Shown: positions 52,372-60,336 of the stretch, one piece after another
Numbering within the stretch: position 1 is the stretch's first letter
Layout: the number at the start of each line of letters is the position of its first letter
From: a bacterium
Lineage (GTDB): Bacteria > Myxococcota_A > UBA9160 > UBA4427
Assembly: GCA_024742285.1 (NCBI GenBank)
Contig: JANSYR010000001.1
Span: 1 to 64,000, forward strand
Direction: 5' to 3'
DNA: 64,000 bases
Notes under the pieces: model-generated
The model's database searches: none
What the model was told of the DNA's origin: nothing
Seen by the model: the letters and a program-made list of their open reading frames with translations, nothing else
Translations under genes and position numbers: made by a program

Positions 52372-53739
52372 ATGAGCGAGCACGCCCCGACGAACCACGC
52401 GCGCGTCCCGATCGCCCTCCTGCTGGCCTACGCCGCACCGATGATCCCGATCAACTTCGCCCTCGTGCTCTTCATGTCGTACATCAGCAACTACGCGATC
52501 GACGTATTGCTGGTTCCCCCCGCCGCGATGGGCATGATCTTCATGGCCGGGCGCCTCTGGGACGGGGTGACCGACCCCGTCGCGGGCATCTGGAGCGACC
52601 GCACACGGCACCGGTTGGGACGAAGACGACCGTGGATCCTCGCGTCGGCGCTCCCGATCGCGGTCTTCGGATGGATGTCCTGGTCCGCGCCCGCCGAGCT
52701 CTCGCAGACGGCGTTGATCGTCTGGATGATCGTCGCGGTCTTCGGGTTCAACGCCGCGATGACCTTCTTTCTCACGCCCCACCAGGCGCTCGGCGCGGAG
52801 CTCACCCTCGACCATCACCAGGTCTCGCAGATCTTCGCGTTCCGGCAGGCGGCCGGCTACGTCGGGATGATCGGCTGCCTCGTCTACGCGATCGAGTACC
52901 TGATGACCTCCCCGGAGCCGAGGGCGGACGCGTCGGAGCTCGCGCTCTGGGCGGGCGCCGCAATCGTCGTCCTGGTCGGGGCCTCCACGTTCCTGCTGCG
53001 CGAGCCGGCGGGCAACCGCCGGCGGGAGACGAAGCCGATCACGAGCGTCGCGTCGGACGTCTGGCGCAACCACCACGCACGCCTGCTGCTCGTCATGATC
53101 TTCATCGAGCACACCGGCTCCGGCGCCTCGATGGTTCTCTCGCCCTTCACCTACAAGTACGTACTCCAGGCGCCCCACGCGATCGGCGAGATCTTCATGT
53201 TCTACGTCGGGTCTTCGCTGGTCTCCCTCGTCGTCTGGGTTCCGCTCTCGCGCCGGATCGGCAAGAAGACGACCTGGTTGATCGGGCTCGCGGCGGGCAT
53301 GACGGGCTATCTGATGATCTTCGACCTGAGTGCCGGCGCGATCACGTACATGAAGGCGGCGGTCGTGCTGACCGGGGCCTGCAGCGCGAACGCGACGGTC
53401 CTCGGTTCGTCCATCCTGGCCGACGTGATCGACGCGGACGAGCTCGAGACGGGTGAGCGCAAAGAAGGCGCCTACTACTCCGCCTACACGTTCCTGTACA
53501 AGACCTCGAGCGGAATCATGGCCGGCATCACGGGCCTGGCCCTCGGCTACGTCGGGTTCGCTCCCGGCGCCGACCAGCCCGAGTCGGTGCAGCTCCTGAT
53601 CCGCTCGCTCCACGGCCTCGTGCCCGCCGGCACGATGCTGGTCGGAGCGATCATCCTGACCCGGTTCACGCTCGACGAGGCGATGCACGCGGAGATCCGC
53701 GCGAAGCTCGATGCGCGGCGAGCGAGCGGGGCCGACTAG
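52372..53739 (+). CDS. MFS transporter, GPH type
   Basis: 455 aa with about twelve hydrophobic segments. GRLWDGVTDPVAGIWSDRTR and HRLGRRRPWILASALPIAVF give the GPH signature; LADVIDADELETGERKEGAY is the matching late loop. Same length and domain layout as 17149-18516, so the two are paralogues. No ribosome-binding site precedes the ATG; a second ATG lies four codons upstream. Substrate unknown, probably an organic acid or glycoside imported with a cation. Confidence 0.87.
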   Translation: MSEHAPTNHARVPIALLLAYAAPMIPINFALVLFMSYISNYAIDVLLVPPAAMGMIFMAGRLWDGVTDPVAGIWSDRTRHRLGRRRPWILASALPIAVFGWMSWSAPAELSQTALIVWMIVAVFGFNAAMTFFLTPHQALGAELTLDHHQVSQIFAFRQAAGYVGMIGCLVYAIEYLMTSPEPRADASELALWAGAAIVVLVGASTFLLREPAGNRRRETKPITSVASDVWRNHHARLLLVMIFIEHTGSGASMVLSPFTYKYVLQAPHAIGEIFMFYVGSSLVSLVVWVPLSRRIGKKTTWLIGLAAGMTGYLMIFDLSAGAITYMKAAVVLTGACSANATVLGSSILADVIDADELETGERKEGAYYSAYTFLYKTSSGIMAGITGLALGYVGFAPGADQPESVQLLIRSLHGLVPAGTMLVGAIILTRFTLDEAMHAEIRAKLDARRASGAD

Positions 53740-53806
53740 CCGGAAACGGGCAGGACCCCGCAGCGGATGATCGCCGAACGGAAGACGCCGGAATCCACCG
53801 ACCGCC

Positions 53807-55882
53807 CTACCCTTCCTGCTCGATCAAGAGACTCCCGACCGGATCGACGCGGACCGTCCACCCCGGCGGCACCACCGTCGTCTCGACCGTGCCCGACACG
53901 ATCACCGGCCCTTCGAGCGTGATCCCCGGCCGGAAGACCGCGCGCTCGACCACGTCGACGGGGATCGCGCCCTCGGGCCCGAACCAGGCCTCGCGCCGCA
54001 CGACCGGCGGCGGCGCAGCTTCGGCGCCCGCATCGTCCACCAGCGGTGGTCGATCCACCGGTAGCTTCAAGCGCACGCGCAGCGCGGCGAACTCGACCCG
54101 CCCCGTTGGCGCGACACCGTAGAGCTCCGCATAACGGGCACGGAAGCGCTGGGGCACGTCCGAGATCGCATCGAACGACTCGAGCGGAATCGACACTTCG
54201 TGGGCCTGCCCGACGAAGCGCGTATCGAGGAAGCGGTCGACCCGAAGACCCGCCGCGCCCTCTTCCACGCCCATCTTCCGCCGCGCCGAGGCTTCCACCT
54301 CCGCGAATCGGGACGCCGCCTCCGCCACTGACAGCGCATCGCTCGCGACGAGATGCGTGACGCCGTGCTCGGCCGTGAGGTCCGTCGACTGCATGCCGAT
54401 CGCCGAAGCGACCCCCGCCTCCGGCGGCGCGATCACCTGCGTGATGCCGAACTCGCGCGCGATGCCGACGACGTGCATCGGCCCCGCGCCGCCGAACGCG
54501 ACGAGGGTGTGGTCCCGGGGATCGAGCCCGCGCTGGACCGTGACGACGTGGATCGCCGAGGCCATGTTCGCGTTCGCCGCCTCGTGGATCGCCCAGGCGG
54601 CCCGTTCGACGGAGACACCCAGGGGCTCGGAGATCCGCTCCGCGATCGCGCGACGAGCTGCCTCCGGATCGAGGTCGAAGCGGCCCCCTGCGAAGTTCGC
54701 GGGCGAGAGATAACCGAGCGCCAGATTCGCGTCGGTCACCGTCGGCTCGACCCCTCCCTGCGCATAACAGGCGGGTCCGGGCGATGCACCCGCTGAGCGC
54801 GGCCCGACCCGGAGGACGCCTTCGGGGTCGAGCCAGGCGATCGACCCGCCCCCGGCACCGACCTCGGCGAGGTCGATGGTCGGCGTCTTGATCGGCATGC
54901 CCGTCCCGGCGCGACGGCCGCCGAAGCTTCCGCGTCCACCGACGTGGAGCTCGCGCACGACCGCGGGCCGGCCGTCGTGGACGACGCCGGCCTTCGCGGT
55001 CGTCCCGCCCATGTCGAAGGAGATCACCTGGGCCTTGTCGTAGAAGCCGGCGAACCGAGCCGCCGCCATGACACCGGCCGCACCGCCCGATTCGAGGGTC
55101 GCGACGGCGCGTTCGGCAGCGACGCTCGCCGCCATCACGCCGCCGGAGGACTCCATGATCTGGAGGGGAGCGTGGATGCCGAGTCCCTCGAGCCCGGATT
55201 CGAGTCGGGCGAGATAGCTCGCCATCAAGGGGGCGACCTCGGCCGTGAAGAGGGTCGTACTCGCGCGATCGAACTCGCGCATCTCGGGATGCACCCGAGA
55301 CGAGGGGACCACGACGAGCTCCGGCATCGCCTCGAGGAGCGCCGCCTCGAGCCTGCGCTCGTGGTCCGGGTGGGCATAGGCGTGGAGCAGGCAGATCGCG
55401 ACCGCTTCCGGGGCGTAGGCGCGGATGCCTTCGACGACGGCCGCCAGGCTCGCCGGATCGATCGGCGTCCGGACCTCGCCGTTCGCCGCCACGCGTTCGG
55501 TCAGCTCGAAGATCGCCGCTCGGGAGAGGGGCGAGGGCGTGGGCTCGAAGTGGAGGTCGTAGCGATCGTCCTCGACCCGCGCCTCGCGGCCGATCCTCAG
55601 AAGGTCGCCGAAGCCCTCGGTCGTGACGAAGGCGACCCGGGCGCCCTTGCGCTCGATCACTGCATTCGTGGCGAGGGTCGTCCCGTGGACGACGCGCGTG
55701 ATCGAGGAAGGTGCGACGCCGGAGTCGGCGAGCACGCGTTCGACCGCTTCGAGGACGCTGCGCTCGGGCGCCTCGGGCGACGTCAGCTGTTTCGCGACGT
55801 GGAGACGTCCGTCCCCGCGCGTGAGGACGACGTCGGTGAAGGTCCCGCCGATGTCGGCGCCGAGAACGCAGGCTTCGCTCAC
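53807..55882 (-). CDS. Hydantoinase/5-oxoprolinase subunit A
   Basis: 691 aa from GTG overlapping the HyuB stop (GTGA, 55879-55882). Actin-like ATPase N-terminus GADIGGTFTDVVL, VVHGTTLATNAVIERKGARV, SSGGVMAA, ISFDMGGTTAKAGVV and VGAGGGSIAWLDPEG are family hallmarks. With subunit B it would hydrolyse a lactam or hydantoin ring at the expense of ATP (N-methylhydantoinase or 5-oxoprolinase type), or carboxylate a ketone in the acetone-carboxylase branch; the two-subunit layout favours the former. Confidence 0.9.
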   Translation of the reverse strand: MSEACVLGADIGGTFTDVVLTRGDGRLHVAKQLTSPEAPERSVLEAVERVLADSGVAPSSITRVVHGTTLATNAVIERKGARVAFVTTEGFGDLLRIGREARVEDDRYDLHFEPTPSPLSRAAIFELTERVAANGEVRTPIDPASLAAVVEGIRAYAPEAVAICLLHAYAHPDHERRLEAALLEAMPELVVVPSSRVHPEMREFDRASTTLFTAEVAPLMASYLARLESGLEGLGIHAPLQIMESSGGVMAASVAAERAVATLESGGAAGVMAAARFAGFYDKAQVISFDMGGTTAKAGVVHDGRPAVVRELHVGGRGSFGGRRAGTGMPIKTPTIDLAEVGAGGGSIAWLDPEGVLRVGPRSAGASPGPACYAQGGVEPTVTDANLALGYLSPANFAGGRFDLDPEAARRAIAERISEPLGVSVERAAWAIHEAANANMASAIHVVTVQRGLDPRDHTLVAFGGAGPMHVVGIAREFGITQVIAPPEAGVASAIGMQSTDLTAEHGVTHLVASDALSVAEAASRFAEVEASARRKMGVEEGAAGLRVDRFLDTRFVGQAHEVSIPLESFDAISDVPQRFRARYAELYGVAPTGRVEFAALRVRLKLPVDRPPLVDDAGAEAAPPPVVRREAWFGPEGAIPVDVVERAVFRPGITLEGPVIVSGTVETTVVPPGWTVRVDPVGSLLIEQEG

Positions 55883-57573
55883 GAGGACGCCTCCGCACCC
55901 GCGCCGTACCGCACGCCCGCCCCGGCCTCGGAGACGAATCCCTCGGCGAAATCTTCGGCGACCGCTTCCGGCGCGCGATCCGCCGGCGACCCGAGGCCGC
56001 CCCCGCCCGACGTCGTGAGCACGAGGGTCTCGTTCGCGGCCAGACGGAGGTTGGCCCCCTTCGGCGGAAGCGGCCGCTGGCCCCCGCCTTCCTCGCGGAC
56101 GTATTGCGTCCCGGGCACCCCGTCTTCTCCGCCCTCGCGCCCCTTCGGCGGAAGGACGACGCGGTCGCTCCGAAGCGCGAACTCGGTGTCCTGGAGGACG
56201 TGGATCCGGGTCTCGACCCCGAGTCCCCCACGCCACTGACCGGCGCCGCCGGAGTCCGGCAGGAGTCGCTGGCACTCGAAGACGATCGGCAGCGTCGCCT
56301 CCAGGGGCTCGACCTGGGGAACCGTGTTGCGGCCGCCCAGGAAGAAGGAGCCCGTCGCACTCGGTCCGTCGGACCCACGACGCGCCCCGAGGCCTCCGTA
56401 CTCGTAGGAGAGCAGGAGCCAGGGCTCGAGACGGCTCGGCGCCGCGAGGGTGTAGGGATGGATGACCGAGCTGGCGGCGGTGGCGAGCTCGGGACGGGCG
56501 CGGCTCAACGCGTGGACGACGGCCTCGCAGACCGCGGTGACCGCGACGACCCGCCCGCCGCAGGCCGCCGGCGCGTGCGGATCGAGGAGCGAGCCCTTGC
56601 GGAAGACGACGTCCACCGGCGTGAAACAGCCCTCGTTCATGGGGATCGAGGGATCGACGAAGCAGCGCACCGCGTAGAGCGCACCGGTCAGGGCCTGGGA
56701 GAATCCGGCGTTGATCGCCCCGAGCGCCTGGTCGTCGGTCGCCGAGAAGTCGAGTCGGATCCCGTCTCGACCGCCCTCCACGTGGACGGAGACACGCACG
56801 ACGGGCTGACGACCGGCCTCGATTCCGTCTCCGTCCGTCTGGTACTCACCCTCGTACGTGCCCGGGGCGAGCCGAGCGAGCTCGCCCCGCATGCGCGACT
56901 CGGTCCCGGCAATGTAGTCGTCGATCCCGGCCTTGAGCTCGTCGGTTCCGTAGCGCTCGGCGAGGCCTTCCATCCGCTCGGCGGCGACGTTCACGCCGGC
57001 GACGAGGGCGCCCACGTCCCCCATCACGCGATCCGGGGTCCGGCTGTTGAGCGCGAGGAGGCGATGGAGGTCTTCCACCGGATCGCCCGCGGCGTAGAGA
57101 CGGACGGGCGGAAGCTGGAGGCCCTCCGCGAAGACGTCGGTCGCAGTCGGGACGATGCCGCCCGAGGAGCTTCCGCCGAGATCGGAGACATGGATCAGGG
57201 TGCCGGTGAACCACTCGACGCGCCCCTCGCGGAAGACCGGGCGGAACACGAGCAGATCGTTCGCGTGGATGCCGCCGCGGAAGCAGTCGTTCATCACGAA
57301 GACGTCGCCGTGTCGCATCGCGTCGATGTCGTGATCTTCGAGCACCGCGGGCAGCGAGCAACGCAGACTCGCCGCGTGCATGAGGTTCGTCGCGGTCGAG
57401 AGGGTCACCAGGCGCCCGTCCCGATCGAGAATGCCGGCGCAGGCATCGGCGCCCTCGGCGATCATCGCGGAATGCGCGGAATGGACCACGACGATGCTGG
57501 CTTCTTCCGCGGCGATGCGGAGCGCGTGTCGGAGGATCTCGGCTTCGAGTCGATCGGCGTTCGGGGCGGGCAT
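55879..57573 (-). CDS. Hydantoinase/5-oxoprolinase subunit B
   Basis: 564 aa. The start region RLEAEILRHALRIAAEEASI, the catalytic-domain pieces MRHGDVFVMNDCFRGGIHAN, HVSDLGGSSSG and the later NEGCFTPVDVVFRKGSLLDP are typical of HyuB. SGGAGQWRGGLGVETRI is conserved near the C-terminus. No strong ribosome-binding site precedes the ATG. It is first gene of a two-gene operon with subunit A. The upstream 565 bases hold no gene (see leader entry). Confidence 0.9.
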   Translation of the reverse strand: MPAPNADRLEAEILRHALRIAAEEASIVVVHSAHSAMIAEGADACAGILDRDGRLVTLSTATNLMHAASLRCSLPAVLEDHDIDAMRHGDVFVMNDCFRGGIHANDLLVFRPVFREGRVEWFTGTLIHVSDLGGSSSGGIVPTATDVFAEGLQLPPVRLYAAGDPVEDLHRLLALNSRTPDRVMGDVGALVAGVNVAAERMEGLAERYGTDELKAGIDDYIAGTESRMRGELARLAPGTYEGEYQTDGDGIEAGRQPVVRVSVHVEGGRDGIRLDFSATDDQALGAINAGFSQALTGALYAVRCFVDPSIPMNEGCFTPVDVVFRKGSLLDPHAPAACGGRVVAVTAVCEAVVHALSRARPELATAASSVIHPYTLAAPSRLEPWLLLSYEYGGLGARRGSDGPSATGSFFLGGRNTVPQVEPLEATLPIVFECQRLLPDSGGAGQWRGGLGVETRIHVLQDTEFALRSDRVVLPPKGREGGEDGVPGTQYVREEGGGQRPLPPKGANLRLAANETLVLTTSGGGGLGSPADRAPEAVAEDFAEGFVSEAGAGVRYGAGAEASS

Positions 57574-58138
57574 GCGGCGTCTACTCTACGGCGTTCTCGC
57601 CCGAGAGGGGCCCCCCATGATGTTCCCCTTGGGAATCTGTGCCCTTCGGGGCACAAAATAGATCGGGGGTCAGCATATTTCCCCCCACTTTTCCGGACCC
57701 TGGATATATGATGACCGTGACCTGGGAAGGTAGGGAGAGAGACCCACCCCCAGCCGTGAATGGCCCTATGGGGCATCTCGGGTGGAAACGGCCTCTCTCT
57801 TTTTGAGGATATCGGTGCGTACGGCCCGCCTTCGCGTCCTGCGATGGCAGCCACCCACCAGACGACAGCATGAAGCTCGAACCGCGAGGGGTTGGGAAGC
57901 CCCGGTGGTCGTGACTTTCGAGAAGACGGGCTCCGTCGCTCGGCTTGCGTCTCGTGGACAACGTTTCCCTCTACCAGGTCTGCTCAGAAGAGCACGCTCT
58001 CGACGCGCGCAAGGTGCGTGGCATCGCGGGACGTGCACCCGTCCGATCTCGTGTGCACGCGAGTTGGACGTGCAGATCGGCGTCGCAGCACACGGTTGGC
58101 CCCGCTTGCTCCGATGGCTGATGTAGAGGTAGAAGCAG
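57574..58138. other. 565-bp intergenic region with hairpins, no gene seen
   Basis: This divergent interval separates hyuB-type and PEP-CTERM genes. It is visibly less GC-rich than its surroundings between 57650 and 57720. TGTGCCC-TTCG-GGGCACA (57638-57655) is a perfect hairpin with a UUCG loop on the plus strand, and TTCCC-CTT-GGGAA sits just before it. GCCGT and ACGGC (about 57755-57800) enclose a smaller GCCC/GGGC hairpin. GGGGGTCAGCATATTTCCCC at about 57664 recalls ends of small REP-like elements. Short ORFs cross it on both strands, but none shows a family or a good start. A structured 5' leader for the PEP-CTERM mRNA or a decayed mobile element are both possible. Confidence 0.45.
57638..57655 (+). 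other. 7-bp hairpin with UUCG tetraloop
   Basis: TGTGCCC and GGGCACA enclose TTCG; the closing C-UUCG-G is the very stable tetraloop on the plus strand, which suggests plus-strand RNA. It is followed by AAATA, not T, so it is not a plus-strand terminator. It lies 480 bases upstream of the PEP-CTERM start. Confidence 0.4.
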
Positions 58139-58849
58139 ATGACTTTGAAGAAGTGGAGCCTGTTGGCATTCGCGGCGGCGCTCATCGCGCCGATGTCCGC
58201 GAGCGCACTCGGCATTTCCATCGTGAACGTGTCGACGTCCAGCCCGAACGCGGACGGATCCCTCGAGAACGGAGACACCATCACGTTCGACCTGTTGCTC
58301 GAGAACAACGACAACCTGGACATCATCGGTCTCGACGTCGGCGCCTTCGGCTACGACGAAGGTGCGGTCGGCAGCCCGTTCGACAACCACCTCCAGTACG
58401 ACAGCGCGCGAACGGGCACGAGCGCCTTCCGCGCGATCAACGGAACCGTCCTGACGGAGCTGTCCGCCGACGTGCCGCAGGCGGAGTTCGGCAGCGCGCT
58501 CCTCTTCCAGGAGCGCTACGTCCGCCTCTTCGGCGGGATCTCGACGACGCCGACGAACGGTGACGGTCAGTTCGACACGGGCATCGACGGCCTCCTGACC
58601 GAGAACGGCGACGTCCACCTCCAGGTGACGTTCTCCGCGCAGTCGCTCGGCGCCACCCCCGGCGCTCCGGCCACCGTCGACCTGGTCTTCGGCATCGGCC
58701 AGCAGGGCTTCGACGTCCAGGGCACCTCGGGCTCGCTCGCGGGCCAGTGGACCAACGCGGCCTACACCGTCACGATCGTCCCGGAGCCCGGTACCGCGCT
58801 CCTCATGGGCCTCGGTCTCGCGGGTCTCGCAGGCGCTCGCCGGCGATAA
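58139..58849 (+). CDS. PEP-CTERM sorting domain protein, secreted
   Basis: 236 aa. Signal peptide MTLKKWSLLAFAAALIAPMS-ASA. The mature part is acidic, Gly/Thr/Asn-rich and beta-structured, with LENGDTITFDLLLENNDNLD suggesting an immunoglobulin- or cohesin-like fold. The C-terminus has the sorting signal VPEPGTALLMGLGLAGLAGA ending in RRR: Pro-Glu-Pro, membrane helix and basic tail. The exosortase that processes such proteins is not in this window. GAGGTAG precedes the ATG. A strong terminator follows at 58896. The protein is expected at the cell surface or in exopolysaccharide. Confidence 0.88.
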   Translation: MTLKKWSLLAFAAALIAPMSASALGISIVNVSTSSPNADGSLENGDTITFDLLLENNDNLDIIGLDVGAFGYDEGAVGSPFDNHLQYDSARTGTSAFRAINGTVLTELSADVPQAEFGSALLFQERYVRLFGGISTTPTNGDGQFDTGIDGLLTENGDVHLQVTFSAQSLGATPGAPATVDLVFGIGQQGFDVQGTSGSLAGQWTNAAYTVTIVPEPGTALLMGLGLAGLAGARRR

Positions 58850-58895
58850 TCCGACCCATCGGCGCGGCCTCGGCCCGCCACGCGAAGTCGATCTG

Positions 58896-58928
58896 AACGG
58901 CCGCTCTCCGTCCCGGGGAGCGGCCGTT
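58896..58928 (+). terminator. Strong hairpin terminator after PEP-CTERM gene
   Basis: AACGGCCGCTCTCC pairs with GGGGAGCGGCCGTT (eleven Watson-Crick pairs, then one G-T and two more) around a GTCCC loop, followed by TCGATTTCG. It lies 46 bases after the stop at 58849. The symmetrical A/T ends mean it could also work for minus-strand transcripts. Confidence 0.75.
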
Positions 58929-59037
58929 TCGATTTCGAGCCGCCGGTCCCGTTCCGGGCGGGCGCGCCGGGGCGGAGGCGGCCCCGGTTCCCGATCTGGG
59001 CCACCCTCGGGTCCCCCGCGCGAAGAGAGGACCGGCC

Positions 59038-60273
59038 ATGACGATCGAACGAGACGAGCTGGGCTTCGACGCCCCCGCGCCCCTCGGCCATCCGGGTCGA
59101 GCGGGGCTCCCGGAAGGCCATCCGACGGGTCCCGAAGTCGGCGAGAAGCTGCCCGGGTTCACGCTGCCCGACGCCTTCGGCAGGCCGGTGAACCTGCACG
59201 AGGATCGCGCCGGACGTCCGGCGGTCGTCGTCTTCTACCGCTCGGCGGTCTGGTGACCGCCCTGCTGGACGCAGCTCGGTGAGCTGCGAGATGCCTGGGC
59301 CCGCTTCGAAGACGCCGGCGTGGCGCTCTATGCGATCTCCTACGACGACCAGGAGGTCCTCCGGGAGTTCAGCGAGAAGCAGTCGATTCCCTATCCGCTC
59401 CTTTCGGACGTCGACTCCGAAGTCATCCGCGCCTACGGGATCCTGAACGACCAGGTGAAGCCGGGGGATCTGATCCTCTACGGAATCCCCTACCCGGGCA
59501 CCTTCATCACGGACGGCGACGGAGTCGTCGTGTCCAAGTCCTTCCACGGCTCCTACAAGATCCGCGACAGCCCCGAGGCACTCCTCGACGCCGCCCTCGG
59601 GCGGGCCCAGCTCGATCACGTCGACGCCGCCCCGGCCCAGGGCGACGAAGCGGTCCGGGTCCAGGTCGCCCTGCGCGGCGGCAGGGGCACCCTGCGCCAG
59701 GGCATCGTCCGCCACGCGATCGCCCGTTTCGAGCTCACGGACGGATTCCACCTCTACGGCGATCCGGTTCCGGAGGGCATGATCGCGACCCGCGTCGAGG
59801 TCTCGGGTCCGCCCGGCCTGGTCGTCCACGATCCGGTCCTGCCGCCGACGGAGCCCCTGCGCCTCGCGTCGATGGGCGTGGAGCTGCAGGTCTGGAGCGG
59901 CTCCTTCGACATCGAGGTCCCGTTCCACGCGGTCGGCGAGCTGGCCAGCGAGTGCCGTCCCCTCGACCGGGACTCGGTCCCCCTCGAAGTCAGCATTCGC
60001 TACCAGGCCTGCGACGACGAGACCTGCCTGCTCCCGAAGACCGAGACCTTCCGCTTCGACGTGCCCCTCGACGTCGTCGACATCCCGAAGCTCGCGATGC
60101 ACACGGGGCACGGTCAGCGCGAGGGCAACTTCGACGCGCAGCCCCATCTCCAGCGACTTCTCAAGCGGAAGTTCAAGGAGAGCCCCCTCGGCTTCCTCCG
60201 CCACGCAGCCCTCGCCGTCCGCCTGAACATCGCCGCAAGGCTCCGCGCCCGCCGCGGCGAATCGAAGCCCTGA
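59038..60273 (+). CDS. Probable selenoprotein: Sec-containing peroxiredoxin-like domain fused to DsbD N-terminal-like domain
   Basis: 411 aa if TGA at 59254-59256 is read as selenocysteine 73. Upstream text (PEVGEKLPGFTLPDAFGRPV, VVVFYRSAVW) and downstream text (WTQLGELRDAWARFEDAGVA, ALYAISYDDQ, PYPGTFITDGDGVVV) form one continuous AhpC/TSA-Redoxin domain, same frame. The motif is then U73-P-P-C76, the CPPC site of thioredoxin-fold proteins with Sec first. Residues about 195-345 resemble the DsbD N-terminal domain, with Cys325 and Cys330 in YQACDDETCLLPKTE. No signal peptide is visible. GAGAGGA precedes the ATG. A SECIS-like hairpin follows the TGA. Alternative: a point nonsense mutation (TGC or TGT to TGA) in a cysteine version. 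Confidence 0.8.
59270..59288 (+). promoter_or_regulatory. Bacterial SECIS-like stem-loop
   Basis: CGCAGCTC pairs perfectly with GAGCTGCG around the loop GGT. The loop begins 21 bases after the TGA at 59254-59256, inside the 16-37-base window known for bacterial SECIS elements, and it starts with G and contains GU as SelB-recognised loops do. The stem is in coding sequence, as always in bacteria. Confidence 0.7.
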
Positions 60274-60336
60274 CCGAGCGCGCCTTACGCCCGCCCGATC
60301 CGCCGAGCGCCCGCAGGCGGCCGATGAGGCAACGGA

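Noticed and set aside
57660-58130. Cyclic-di-GMP riboswitch upstream of the PEP-CTERM gene
   Set aside because: The conserved GCAAA and GGUAG/GCGGGG elements of the GEMM fold are absent; only generic hairpins are seen.
57766-58326. Minus-strand 186-aa ORF over the PEP-CTERM start
   Set aside because: Overlaps a well-supported signal-peptide gene on the other strand, has no ribosome-binding site and no recognisable domain.
59254-59256. Nonsense mutation or frameshift splitting a redoxin gene
   Set aside because: No frameshift is needed because both halves share a frame, and the stop is TGA exactly at the catalytic Cys with a SECIS-like hairpin at the correct distance. A TGC/TGT-to-TGA change cannot be excluded without reads, but it is the less likely explanation.
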